Assembly (NCBI GenBank): GCA_036380735.1
Contig: DASVEE010000003.1
Span: 1-64,000, forward strand
Length of the DNA stretch: 64,000 nucleotides
Direction: 5' to 3'
Source of the DNA: DASVEE01 sp036380735
Lineage (GTDB): Bacteria; Acidobacteriota; Thermoanaerobaculia; Gp7-AA8
This document shows, piece after piece, positions 35,356-43,458 of this stretch. The notes under the pieces were generated by a model. It did not search any database. It was not told where the DNA came from and saw only the letters and a program-made list of their open reading frames with translations. How positions within the stretch are numbered: position 1 is the stretch's first letter; each line of letters opens with the position of its first letter. Made by a program: the position numbers and the translations under genes.

Positions 35356-35479
35356 CAGTTCTCCCTATGCGCGGCTATTTTCGGCGCGAAGATACAAGAT
35401 CTTTACCATCGGGTGGGGCGAAATCCGCAACGCAGGGGTGAACTCCGCCCTGCACACCCTTTTGAGCAGACAATCAGGC

Positions 35480-36772
35480 ATGGCGAAAGACTGGTTCGGC
35501 CATCCACGGGGACTGGCCACGCTCTTCTTCACCGAGATGTGGGAGCGCTTCAGCCACAACGGCCTGCGCGCGCTGCTCATGCTCTACATGGTCGGCTCTA
35601 TCCAGCAGCCAGGACTGGGCTTCGGCGAGCGTAGAGCCGCGACGATCTACGGCCTGTACACGATGCTGGTGTACCTCTCCGGCATACCCGGCGGCTGGCT
35701 CGCCGACCGGTTCCTCGGCCGCTATCACGCGGTGCTCTACGGCGGCATCATCATCGCCCTCGGGCACTTCAGCATGGCCGTCCCCGGGCTCCCCTTTTTC
35801 TATCTCGGCCTGGGTTTGATCGTCATCGGCACCGGTCTGCTCAAGCCGAACGTGTCCTCCATGGTGGGCTCTCTCTACTCGCCAGAGGACACTCGCCGCG
35901 ACGCCGGCTATTCGATCTTCTACATGGGGATCAACCTCGGCGCGTTCATCGCCCCGCTGCTCTGCGGCTGGCTCGCGCAGAAATACGACTGGCACCTCGG
36001 CTTCGGCCTCGCCGGCGTCGGGATGCTCGCGGGTCTCGTGCAGTACGTCATGGGGAAGAAGCACCTGCGCGACATGACCCAGGAGACGCGTGACAGCAGC
36101 GGCACGCGCGAGCCCAACGCGGCGCCGCTGTCGCGCGGCGACTGGAGCCGCATTGGCGCGCTGATGCTGCTCACGTTCTTCGCGCTCCTCTTCTGGGCCG
36201 GTTTCGGTCAGGCCGGCACGAGCCTCACTCTGTTCGCCGACCGCGCCACGCGCCTCACGCTCCTCGGCTTCGAGTTTCCGTCGAGCTGGTTCCAGGCAGT
36301 CGAGCCGCTCTTCATCATCCTCTTCGCCCCGCTCTTCGCCTGGCTCTGGCTCCGCCTCGGGCGTCACGAGCCGTCGAGCCCCGTGAAGTTCACGCTGGGC
36401 CTCGTGTTCCTCAGCCTCTCGTTCGTGCTCATCATCCCCGCCGCGCGCATGTTCGAAACCAGCGGCCAGCGCGTCAGCGCCCTCTGGCTGATCGGCCTCT
36501 ATTTCCTGCAGATGGTGGGTGAGCTTTGCCTCAGCCCTGTCGGCCTGAGTCTCGTCGCCAGGCTTTCACCGGCGCGCATCACCGGCCTGATGATGGGCGT
36601 GTGGCTGGCCGCCACGGCGATGGGCAATTACGTGGCGGCGTGGCTGGCGGGCTTCCTGGAGGACCGGACGTTCTCGTACGTCTTCACCGCGGCGTTCTTC
36701 GGCATGGCGGTGGCGGCACTGCTGCTGGCAGTGCTGGTGCGGCCGATCAAGCGGCTGATGGCGCGTGCGTAA
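35480..36772 (+). CDS. POT-family proton-coupled oligopeptide transporter
   Basis: 430 residues. TLFFTEMWERFSHNGLRALLMLYM, GGWLADRFLGRYHAVLYGG and GTGLLKPNVSSMVGSLYS are POT signatures. It lacks the large periplasmic insertion of its divergent paralogue at 33760 and is about 100 residues shorter. I chose the ATG at 35480 because the homology begins there; a longer upstream reading has unrelated sequence. Likely imports peptides released by the secreted peptidases encoded nearby. Confidence 0.92.
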   Translation: MAKDWFGHPRGLATLFFTEMWERFSHNGLRALLMLYMVGSIQQPGLGFGERRAATIYGLYTMLVYLSGIPGGWLADRFLGRYHAVLYGGIIIALGHFSMAVPGLPFFYLGLGLIVIGTGLLKPNVSSMVGSLYSPEDTRRDAGYSIFYMGINLGAFIAPLLCGWLAQKYDWHLGFGLAGVGMLAGLVQYVMGKKHLRDMTQETRDSSGTREPNAAPLSRGDWSRIGALMLLTFFALLFWAGFGQAGTSLTLFADRATRLTLLGFEFPSSWFQAVEPLFIILFAPLFAWLWLRLGRHEPSSPVKFTLGLVFLSLSFVLIIPAARMFETSGQRVSALWLIGLYFLQMVGELCLSPVGLSLVARLSPARITGLMMGVWLAATAMGNYVAAWLAGFLEDRTFSYVFTAAFFGMAVAALLLAVLVRPIKRLMARA

Positions 36773-36817
36773 TGGGACGAATGCGACCTAGAGGACGAAT
36801 AAGACAGATGGGATCAG
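36773..36817. repeat. 9-bp repeat element, degenerate single arm
   Basis: About five units (GGACGAATG, CGACCTAGA, GGACGAATA, AGACAGATG, GGATC) between the convergent ends of the POT gene and the unknown gene at 36814. Confidence 0.65.
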
Positions 36818-37329
36818 AAGCCCCGAAACATCTGATCCAACTCTTCCGCGCCGGCGACGAACATGCGGCTGATGCCGTCGTCGCAGTAGGCCCAGTCGTG
36901 GCTGATGCCGGCGACCATGAGCGATTCGTCGGGACAGAGCTCGCCGAGGGCGGCGCCAAGGGTCTGCACGTCGGTGCGGTCGTCGGACTGGATGACGAAC
37001 GTCGCTTCGAACGGCAGCTCCACGACGGTGCCGAGACGTTGCAGCGCGTCGTGCAGCTCGGAGTAGTCGGCGCCCGGCGTCAGGCTGTGGCGCACGAGGA
37101 GGAAATCGCGCGCGACGGAGAAGTGCATGCACGCGACGAGGAGACGTGCGTCCTCGCCGAGGTGGCCGCGGAGGTAGCGAACGAGGGGAGCGGCATGCCG
37201 TCCTTCGGGAAGCCACACATGCCAGCTCTGGTCGAAATTCGGCTCGGCGCCGAGACGACGCATCGCATGTGAGACCTCGACCGTGAGGTCACCCTCATAG
37301 CAGATCTGAAACAGTCTGATCTCGCCCAT
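36814..37329 (-). CDS. hypothetical protein, 171 aa
   Basis: Not recognised. The soluble alpha/beta sequence starts MGEIRLFQICYEGDLTVEV and contains VACMHFSVARDFLLVRHSL and ATFVIQSDDRTD. The ATG at 37329 is preceded by GGAGGGTG. Its promoter region is shared with the divergent ligD-like gene, 40 bases away, and holds a dyad (37329-37362), so the two may be co-regulated. Confidence 0.65.
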   Translation of the reverse strand: MGEIRLFQICYEGDLTVEVSHAMRRLGAEPNFDQSWHVWLPEGRHAAPLVRYLRGHLGEDARLLVACMHFSVARDFLLVRHSLTPGADYSELHDALQRLGTVVELPFEATFVIQSDDRTDVQTLGAALGELCPDESLMVAGISHDWAYCDDGISRMFVAGAEELDQMFRGF

Positions 37330-37362
37330 CACACCCTCCACATCGATCAGATGATGGTGTGA
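37329..37362. promoter_or_regulatory. inverted repeat between divergent genes
   Basis: TCACACC (37329-37335) and GGTGTGA (37356-37362) form a perfect 7-bp dyad, with inner CATC/GATG halves as well. It spans the space between the starts of the unknown gene and the ligD-like gene and is a plausible shared operator. Confidence 0.5.
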
Positions 37363-37369
37363 GGATAGC

Positions 37370-38653
37370 ATGACGCAGCGCCCCGACCGCGTGCTGTTTC
37401 CCGACAGCGGCTTCACGAAAGCCGATGCGATCGCGTATTACGCGGCCGTCAGCCGCTACCTCCTGCCGCACCTGAAGAACCGCCCGATCTCCTTCAAGCG
37501 CTATCCCGACACCATCCGCGGCGAGTCGTTCTGGGAGAAAGATGCACCGTCGTTCACGCCGTCGTGGGTGAAACGCTTTCCGGTGCCGCGGCGCGGCGGC
37601 GAGGGCGACATCGACTACATCCTCGTCAATGACGTGCGCACGCTGAAGTGGGTGGCGAGCCCCGGCGGCATCGAGCTGCATCCGTTCCTCCATCGCGTGC
37701 CGAAGATCGACGAGCCGACGCACATCGTCTTCGACCTCGATCCCGGCGAAGGGGCGGGACTGGAGGAGTGCTGCGAGGTCGCGTTGCTCCTGCGCGATGC
37801 GCTGAAGGTCGAGTCGGTAGCGAAGGTGTCGGGCTCGAAGGGGCTGCAGGTGTACGTCCCCATCGGCGGCGGGGTGACGCACGACGTGACGCTGGCGTTC
37901 GCGAAACGGATGGCGGAGGAGCTGGAGGCGCAGCACCCGAAGCTCATCGTGGCGAAGATGACGAAGACGCTGCGCCGCAGCAAGGTGTTCATCGACTGGA
38001 GCCAGAACGCCGACTACAAGACCACGGTGGCGGTGTACTCGCTGCGCGCCAAACGCGACGAGCCGTACGTCTCGATGCCCGTGACGTGGCAGGAAGTGAA
38101 GCGCGCGAAGAACCTGGAGTTCACCCCGGAGGGGGCGCTGAAGCGGCTGGCCAAGCTCGGCGATCTGTGGCGCGCGTTGTCCGTTGCCCGTTTTCCGTTG
38201 TCCGTCCCGGCGAAGCGCAGCACGAAAAACGGACCGCGGAAATCGGACAACGCTCCTCGCCCCAAAGCCCGCAGCCAATCCGGCCGCCGCCTATTCACGC
38301 TCGCGAAGACGGAGACCGGCAGCGAGCTGTGGCTCGACATGCACGGCCGCTTCAAACGCTGGCTGCTGCGCGCCGACCGCGAAGGTTCGGCCTCACTCAT
38401 CGCCATGCCCGCCGGCGACTTCCCCATCAATCGCGAATACTTCGAAGGGCGCGTCCCGAAGCAGTGGGAGGGCCGCGTCACCATCGAAGACAGCGGCGCC
38501 TACGAGCTGATCGAAGGCAGCTACGCACAACAACGCTTCGCCCTCTGGTTCAGCGGCAAAGCGCTGGCCGGAGAGTGGACGTTGGAGACGGTGGTGCCGG
38601 ACGACGCGGCACACCGGTCATGGAGACTGAAACCCGTTCCTCGCAGCGGCTAG
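37370..38653 (+). CDS. LigD-type polymerase domain fused to a phosphoesterase-like domain
   Basis: 427 residues. Residues 1-265 are a bacterial NHEJ primase-polymerase: FKRYPDTIRGESFWEKDAP, the catalytic D122 and D124 in FDLDPG, SGSKGLQVYVPI and the third aspartate D209 in FIDWSQN. Residues ~305-420 resemble the LigD 3'-phosphoesterase domain (ELWLDMHGRFKRWLL, WEGRVTIEDSGAYELIEGSY, LWFSGKALAGEWTLE), without the ligase. The linker at residues ~269-298 is an in-frame copy of the GTCCGTT hairpin element. No Ku or ligase gene is seen nearby. Confidence 0.85.
   Translation: MTQRPDRVLFPDSGFTKADAIAYYAAVSRYLLPHLKNRPISFKRYPDTIRGESFWEKDAPSFTPSWVKRFPVPRRGGEGDIDYILVNDVRTLKWVASPGGIELHPFLHRVPKIDEPTHIVFDLDPGEGAGLEECCEVALLLRDALKVESVAKVSGSKGLQVYVPIGGGVTHDVTLAFAKRMAEELEAQHPKLIVAKMTKTLRRSKVFIDWSQNADYKTTVAVYSLRAKRDEPYVSMPVTWQEVKRAKNLEFTPEGALKRLAKLGDLWRALSVARFPLSVPAKRSTKNGPRKSDNAPRPKARSQSGRRLFTLAKTETGSELWLDMHGRFKRWLLRADREGSASLIAMPAGDFPINREYFEGRVPKQWEGRVTIEDSGAYELIEGSYAQQRFALWFSGKALAGEWTLETVVPDDAAHRSWRLKPVPRSG
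38174..38264. repeat. GTCCGTT hairpin element inside the ligD-like gene
   Basis: The arms (GTTGTCCGTTGCCCG... and ...AAAACGGACCGCGGAAATCG) and the core word GCGAAGCGCAGCACG match the element at 6005-6107. It is read in frame as an Arg/Ser/Lys-rich linker between the two domains. Confidence 0.85.
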
Positions 38654-38952
38654 CGCTTCTTGGCTAACCTCTTTCGCCAGTAACCAGGTCGCCGCTTGTC
38701 GTGCGCCACTGCAACCACCCTGACGATGTCGTCATCAAAGAAGTACACGAGTGAGTACGGATACGTGGGAAACACGTACCGGCGCGTACCTGCGAGATAA
38801 ATGGGCCACTGTCCCGGAGCCTCGATGACCTGTCGTATCGCATGGTCCAGTTCGCGCAGGAACCCAGCCTCCGCCGCTTCGCTCCGCCGGCGGTACCACG
38901 CGCGATCTTTCTCGACCTCGGCGGCTGCATCCGCGAAAAACGCCAGACGCAT
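38650..38952 (-). CDS. RelE/ParE-family toxin
   Basis: 100 residues: LAFFADAAAEVEKDRAWYRRRSEAAEAGFLRELDHAI and RRYVFPTYPYSLVYFFDDDIVRVVAVAHDKRRPGYWRKR. The C-terminal AVAHDKRRPGYW is typical of the ParE branch paired with TIGR02574-type antitoxins. It is convergent with the ligD-like gene (4-base overlap) and its start touches the antitoxin stop. Confidence 0.93.
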   Translation of the reverse strand: MRLAFFADAAAEVEKDRAWYRRRSEAAEAGFLRELDHAIRQVIEAPGQWPIYLAGTRRYVFPTYPYSLVYFFDDDIVRVVAVAHDKRRPGYWRKRLAKKR

Positions 38953-39182
38953 CAGCGGTCAGGGCGGTGCAAATGCGCGCGCACGTCGGACCAGGAAATC
39001 GTCTCGACGCGACCCGCGCGGAAGTCGGCCATTCTTCGCTCGATCTCCGCTGCCCACGCTTCCTCGACACCTTCATCAGCAGGATCTTCGATGCTCTCGA
39101 GGAGCAATCCGGCCAGTTCGGCTCGTTCTTCCGCGGGTAACCGCGACGCTTGCTCGTACAGCTCTTCCACCGCGCGTGTCAT
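38952..39182 (-). CDS. antitoxin, addiction-module component family
   Basis: 76 residues, acidic and helical: VEELYEQASRLPAEERAELAGLLLESIEDP and VEEAWAAEIERRMADFRAGRVETISWSDVRAHL. This matches the TIGR02574 'addiction module component' family. It is the upstream gene of the pair with the ParE-like toxin. Confidence 0.92.
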   Translation of the reverse strand: MTRAVEELYEQASRLPAEERAELAGLLLESIEDPADEGVEEAWAAEIERRMADFRAGRVETISWSDVRAHLHRPDR

Positions 39183-39216
39183 GACGCAATTCTAACCCCG
39201 GCGAGAATACTGCGGA

Positions 39217-39299
39217 CAAATAGGACCTATGGGACGAATAGGACCTATGGGACATCCCATCTGTCCCATACGTCCCATCTGTCCTATTCGTCCTATTTC
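39217..39299. repeat. 9-bp repeat hairpin, near-perfect, no core
   Basis: Left arm 39217-39255 (GGACAAATA, GGACCTATG, GGACGAATA, GGACCTATG) and right arm 39256-39299 (CCCATCTGTCC... CCTATTCGTCC) meet almost directly, giving a ~38-bp stem. The right arm contains the stop codon of the oligopeptidase gene. This is the clearest hairpin of the family. Confidence 0.92.
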
Positions 39300-41401
39300 C
39301 CCACGATCTGCGAAAGCAGCCACGCGTAGTCGTGTGCGTCTTCTTTCAGCTTGTCGTAGCGGCCCGACGCGCCGCCGTGGCCGGCCCCCATGTTCACGGA
39401 CAGCAGCAGGTCGTTGTCGTCCGTCTTCATCGTGCGCAGCCGCGCGACCCACTTGGCCGCTTCCCAGTAGCCGACCTGGCTGTCGTTGAGTGACGTCCGC
39501 ACGAGCATCGCCGGGTACTTTTTCTTCTCGATGTTCGAGTACGGGTCGTAGCTCTTCATGTAGAAGTAGGCGTCCTTCTCGTTCGGGTTGCCCCACTCGA
39601 GATACTCCTGCGTGGTCAGCGGGAGCGACGCGTCGAGCATCGTGTTCATCACGTCGACGAACGGCACGTACACCAGCGCCGCCTTGAAGAGGTCGGGGCG
39701 CATGTTCACCACGGTGCCCATGAGCAGACCGCCGGCGCTGCCGCCGGAGATCGCGAGCTTCTCCTTCGACGTGTACTTCTCCTTGACGAGGTGCTCGGCC
39801 ACGGCGATGAAGTCGGTGAAGGTGTTCTTCTTCGCCATCATCCGCCCCTGCTCGTGCCACTCCTTCCCCATCTCGCCGCCGCCGCGGATGTGCGCGAGCG
39901 CGTACACGACGCCGCGATCGAGCAGCGAGAGGCGGTTGGAGGAGAAGCCGTCCGGCATCGACGCGCCGTACGAGCCGTACGCGTAGAGCAGCGTCGGGTT
40001 GTTCTTCCGCGGATCGATGTCCTTGCGATAGACGAGCGCCACCGGGATCTTCGCGCCGTCGCTCGCCGTGACGAAAAGGCGCTCCGACTTGTACTTCGCC
40101 GGATCGTAGCCGCCAAGGACTTCGTTGCGCTTGAGGAGGGTCTGCTTCTTCGTGTCGAGATCGTAGTCGTACACCGAAGGCGGCGTGACCATCGACTGGT
40201 ACGAGTAGCGGTAGACGTTCGTGTCGAATTCTTCGTTCGCGTTCGGACCGGCAGCGTAGGCCGGCTCGGGGAACGTGATGCGATGCATCTTCGCCGTCGC
40301 GGCCGACGGCTCGGTCGGACGGAGGTCGTACACCTCGAACGCGCTGAGACCGCCTTCTCGGAGGCGTACCACCATGTGGTCGCGGAAGAGATCGATCTGC
40401 TCGATGCGCACCGGCTTGCGGTGCGCAACGAGCTCGACCCAGTTCTTCTGCGCGGGGTCGCTCACCGGGGCCGTGACGACGCGGTAGTTGATGCCGGCGT
40501 CGTTCGTCATGATGTACAGCTTGTCGCCGCGATGATCCGCGTAGTACTTGTGGTCGGCCTTGCGCGGCGCGATGATGCGCGGCTCCGCGTCCGGCTTCGC
40601 CGCCGGGATCATGCGCACTTCGCTGCTGGTCTTGCTCTCCGTGGTGAGGAAGATCCAGTCGCCGCTGCGGGAGCGCTCCGCGTAGACGTCGAACAGCTCG
40701 TCCTTCTCCTCGAAGACCAGCGTGTGCTCGTCCGTGCCGATGACGTGACGGTAGATGCGGTTGTCGCGCTTCGCGTCGTTTTCGGTCGAGTAGAAGAGCG
40801 TCTTGTTATCGGCGGCCCAGAAGACGGAGCCGGTGCGCTCGACCGTGTCGGGCAGCAGCTCACCCGTGCGCAGATCCTTGACGTGCAGCCGGTATTGGCG
40901 GTAGCCGGTGTCGTCGACGGAGTACGCCAGGTAGTTCCCGTCATCCGTGACGTCGAAGTCGTTCACCGACATGAACTTCTTGCCTTCGGCGAGCTTGTTC
41001 ACGTCGAGGAGGATCTGTTCGGGCGCGTCGAGCCTCTCCTTCTTCCGCGCGTAGATGGGGTACTGCTTCCCCGCCTCGGTGCGCGTGTAATAGAAGTAGC
41101 CGCGCTTGCGAAACGGGACGTTCTGGTCGGTCTGCTTGATGCGGCCGAGCATCTCATCGTAGAGCTTCTTCTGCAGCTCTTCCGTCGGCTTCATCTTCGC
41201 GGCGGTGTACGCATTCTCCGCTTCGAGATGAGCGATGGTCTCGGGGCTCGTCTTCTCGCGAAGCCAGCCGTACTCGTCGACACGCGTGTCGCCATGCAGG
41301 GTCGACTCCTTCGGGACTTTCTTCGCGACGGGTGGTTTGGGATCAGCAGCCTGGGTTTCGATCGATACAGCCATGAGCAGCAGCGCGAAGAATGCCTTCA
41401 C
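39293..41401 (-). CDS. secreted prolyl oligopeptidase-family protease (S9, oligopeptidase B-like)
   Basis: 702 residues with a signal peptide (KAFFALLLMAVSIETQA). The N-terminal seven-bladed propeller (~80-420) and the C-terminal alpha/beta hydrolase domain are complete. The nucleophile is in ISGGSAGGLL, the aspartate in RTSLNDSQVGYWE and the histidine in NMGAGHGGASGR. The segment YGSYGASMPDGFSSNRLSLLDRG is typical of oligopeptidase B. Start is a GTG with AGGAAA upstream. It cleaves short peptides after basic or proline residues. Confidence 0.93.
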   Translation of the reverse strand: MKAFFALLLMAVSIETQAADPKPPVAKKVPKESTLHGDTRVDEYGWLREKTSPETIAHLEAENAYTAAKMKPTEELQKKLYDEMLGRIKQTDQNVPFRKRGYFYYTRTEAGKQYPIYARKKERLDAPEQILLDVNKLAEGKKFMSVNDFDVTDDGNYLAYSVDDTGYRQYRLHVKDLRTGELLPDTVERTGSVFWAADNKTLFYSTENDAKRDNRIYRHVIGTDEHTLVFEEKDELFDVYAERSRSGDWIFLTTESKTSSEVRMIPAAKPDAEPRIIAPRKADHKYYADHRGDKLYIMTNDAGINYRVVTAPVSDPAQKNWVELVAHRKPVRIEQIDLFRDHMVVRLREGGLSAFEVYDLRPTEPSAATAKMHRITFPEPAYAAGPNANEEFDTNVYRYSYQSMVTPPSVYDYDLDTKKQTLLKRNEVLGGYDPAKYKSERLFVTASDGAKIPVALVYRKDIDPRKNNPTLLYAYGSYGASMPDGFSSNRLSLLDRGVVYALAHIRGGGEMGKEWHEQGRMMAKKNTFTDFIAVAEHLVKEKYTSKEKLAISGGSAGGLLMGTVVNMRPDLFKAALVYVPFVDVMNTMLDASLPLTTQEYLEWGNPNEKDAYFYMKSYDPYSNIEKKKYPAMLVRTSLNDSQVGYWEAAKWVARLRTMKTDDNDLLLSVNMGAGHGGASGRYDKLKEDAHDYAWLLSQIVGK

Positions 41402-41417
41402 GTAGTTTCCTCCGATG

Positions 41418-41503
41418 TAGCTGTTAGCTCGCAGCTCTTGGCTCTCAGGTCTTCGGGGCAGAGCGGCGGGCCTGAGAGCCAGGAGCTCAGAACTAACAGC
41501 TCG
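41418..41503. repeat. TGTTAGCTC-type repeat hairpin
   Basis: The left arm (41418-41452, TAGCTGTTAGCTCGCAGCTC...) and right arm (41470-41503) are inverted copies of ~33 bp around a GC-rich core (CTTCGGGGCAGAGCGGCGGG). Units AGCTNTTNGCTC recur within each arm. It lies between queA and the oligopeptidase. Confidence 0.85.
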
Positions 41504-41512
41504 TACGGAACA

Positions 41513-42544
41513 CTACACGATGAGGTGCAAATCCCCGAATTCGTGCCAGAGGTAGCCGTACTCCAGCGCCGCGGCGTAGCTCTTCGCGATGTGCTCACGC
41601 CCGGCGATCGCTTCGAGCATCGCGAGATGCGTGGCCTTCGGCTCGTGGAAGCCCGTCAGGAGCGCGTCGACAACACGCACGCCGCGCTCCGGCGTGATGA
41701 CCACGTCGGTCCAGCCGCGCGTGGCGACGAGCTCGCCGCTCGCGTCGAGCGAGGATTCGAGCGCGCGCACGACGGTCGTTCCGACCGCGACGACCTTTCC
41801 GCCACGCGCTTTCGCCCGCCGCACCTCGTCGACTGTCCGTTGCTGAACGTCGAAGAACTCCTCGTGCGGCCGCTCGTGCGCTTCGAGGCTGGCCACGCCC
41901 GCATGCAGGACGAGCTTCGCCAGACGCACCCCGCGCCGCCTGAGGCAGACGAGGAGTTGCCGCGTGAACGCGCGCCCCGCCGACGGCATCTCCGCCGAGC
42001 CGGGGTCGCGCGCAAAGACCGTCTGGTAGGCATCGATGGGAAAGCGCTGATCCACGTAGGAGTACGCGATCGGGTGACCGTGACGTTGCTGGTACGCGCG
42101 CAGCGGCAGATCGCTGTCGAAGCGCGCCAACCAGAGGCGCGAGGAATCGCGGTAAGGCTCCAGGAGAGTGACGCCGGCACCGGGGATGGTGAAGGTCTCG
42201 AAGGTCTGCTTTGTCCCATGCGCCCCATTCGTCTCACTGCTCCCATTCCACCGCGGCTCCACGATGACGCGCCCATCCGGCAGCGCGGTGGAAAAGTGCA
42301 GCGCAATCGTTTCCCCATTGCCGCGCACCGCCGTCACCGCGGCAGGCAGCGTGGCGGTGGTGTTCAGCACCACGAGATCGCCGGGATTCAGGAAGCGCGG
42401 CAACTCGCGAAAGTGCGCGTGCACTAGCGAATCGTCTTCCGTGTTGCTGACAAGCAGACGCACGTCGTCACGCCCGTCGCCACGCAGCTCCGCCGGCACG
42501 CGCGCTTCGAGGTCGTGGGGGAGCTCGAAGTCGAGCGGGCTCAT
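41513..42544 (-). CDS. queA: tRNA preQ1(34) S-adenosylmethionine ribosyltransferase-isomerase
   Basis: 343 residues, queuosine synthesis. FELPHDLEARVPAE, RFLNPGDLVVLNTTATLPAA, FARDPGSAEMPSAGRAFT, LVLHAGVASLE, VAVGTTVVRALES and GWTDVVITPERGVRVVDALLTGFHEP all fit QueA. Residues ~100-111 (SSETNGAHGTKQ) are encoded by a degenerate 9-bp repeat. The start at 42544 overlaps the SDR stop in ATGA. Confidence 0.93.
   Translation of the reverse strand: MSPLDFELPHDLEARVPAELRGDGRDDVRLLVSNTEDDSLVHAHFRELPRFLNPGDLVVLNTTATLPAAVTAVRGNGETIALHFSTALPDGRVIVEPRWNGSSETNGAHGTKQTFETFTIPGAGVTLLEPYRDSSRLWLARFDSDLPLRAYQQRHGHPIAYSYVDQRFPIDAYQTVFARDPGSAEMPSAGRAFTRQLLVCLRRRGVRLAKLVLHAGVASLEAHERPHEEFFDVQQRTVDEVRRAKARGGKVVAVGTTVVRALESSLDASGELVATRGWTDVVITPERGVRVVDALLTGFHEPKATHLAMLEAIAGREHIAKSYAAALEYGYLWHEFGDLHLIV
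42213..42247. repeat. 9-bp repeat element inside queA
   Basis: Three to four units (GTCCCATGC, GCCCCATTC, GTCTCACTG, CTCCCATTC) remain in frame in queA, in a region that is a variable loop in the family. Confidence 0.65.
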
Positions 42545-43221
42545 GACGCCACCATCATCTGCTGCGCTTCGACACGCGCGAACCGCGGCGCGCCGTCGAA
42601 CGCGGCTTCGACGATCTCGACGATCGCCGGCGCGACGAGGTCCGGTGTCGGCATCGACGTAAAGTCGGCCCCCGGCGTCGCGTTGCGATGCATCTCCGTG
42701 TTCATGTCGCCCGGATCGACGACCACCACGCGCAGCCCCTCGTTCTCCTCGGCCAGCGTTCGCGAGAGATGCTCCAGCGCGGCCTTGCTCGCGCCGTAGC
42801 CGCCCCAGCCCGGATAGGCGTTCACGCCCGCATCGGAGCTGATGTTGATCACGACTTTCAGCGTGGGAAGCAGCAGTTGCGTGAGATGCAGCGGCGCGAC
42901 CGCGTTGACGCGGAAGACGCGGAGCAGCGCATCCCACGGATACTCCGCCAGCCGCGGCATCGGCAGCGGCCCGAGCTCCGAAGCATTGTTGATGAGGACA
43001 TCGACGTGACCCGCGCGCGCCGCGACGTCTTCGGCGATGTCGGAGATGTCACCGGCGATCGCCGTGACTCTGGTGAAACGCGCGAGCTCGCGCGCCACTT
43101 CGAGCAGCGGCGCCTCACGGCGCGCGTTCAGAACGAGATTGAAGTCGTGTTGTGCGAGAAGCCTCGCGATGGCAAGCCCGAGGCCTTGCGAGGCACCGGT
43201 AACGAGTGCTGTACGTTTCAT
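42541..43221 (-). CDS. short-chain dehydrogenase/reductase
   Basis: 226 residues. The NAD(P) loop is TGASQGLG (residues 8-15), with NNAS at 79-81, S129 in INISSD, and the catalytic Y142 and K146 in YGASK. The C-terminal region is long enough for a complete classical SDR. The substrate is unknown. It is co-transcribed with queA (ATGA overlap), an unusual pairing. Confidence 0.9.
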   Translation of the reverse strand: MKRTALVTGASQGLGLAIARLLAQHDFNLVLNARREAPLLEVARELARFTRVTAIAGDISDIAEDVAARAGHVDVLINNASELGPLPMPRLAEYPWDALLRVFRVNAVAPLHLTQLLLPTLKVVINISSDAGVNAYPGWGGYGASKAALEHLSRTLAEENEGLRVVVVDPGDMNTEMHRNATPGADFTSMPTPDLVAPAIVEIVEAAFDGAPRFARVEAQQMMVAS

Positions 43222-43230
43222 GAGTACAGC
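43208..43230. promoter_or_regulatory. inverted repeat over the SDR start codon
   Basis: GCTGTAC (43208-43214) and GTACAGC (43224-43230) form a perfect 7-bp dyad centred on the SDR ATG. It could be an operator or an mRNA hairpin masking the start codon. Confidence 0.4.
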
Positions 43231-43280
43231 ATCGGTTTACCTGGAGCTGCGCGAACACGTACGGTGGGTCGGTACCGCGC

Positions 43281-43296
43281 CTGTACGAAGGTACAG
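43281..43296. promoter_or_regulatory. CTGT-N8-ACAG palindrome (LexA-box-like)
   Basis: CTGTACGAAGGTACAG matches the E. coli LexA consensus CTGT-N8-ACAG and lies 60 bases upstream of the SDR gene. LexA motifs differ between phyla, so SOS control is only a possibility. Confidence 0.3.
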
Positions 43297-43298
43297 GG

Positions 43299-43449
43299 AA
43301 CGATAGGACGGATAGGACGAATAGGTTTCTACACGGCGGGGGGGGGGTGTCCTGTTGGACCCGGTGGTCCTATTCGTCCCATCCGTCCTATTCGTCCCAT
43401 CCGTCCTATTCGTCCTATCGGTCCTATTCGTCCTATCGGTCCTGTCGGC
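43299..43449. repeat. 9-bp repeat hairpin, largest right arm
   Basis: The left arm (43299-43326) has GGACGGATA-type units. The right arm (43352-43449) has about ten consecutive units (GTCCTATTC, GTCCCATCC, GTCCTATCG alternating), followed directly by the 3' end of the response regulator gene. The core includes a run of nine G. Confidence 0.9.
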
Positions 43450-43458
43450 GTCCTGCCA

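Noticed and set aside
39791..42427. 878-codon plus-strand open frame opposite the oligopeptidase and queA
   Set aside because: Runs antisense to two well-supported genes and across a repeat hairpin, with typical shadow composition.
43299..43449. CRISPR array
   Set aside because: Units are 9 bp and directly adjacent with no spacers; arms are inverted rather than direct; no cas genes nearby.
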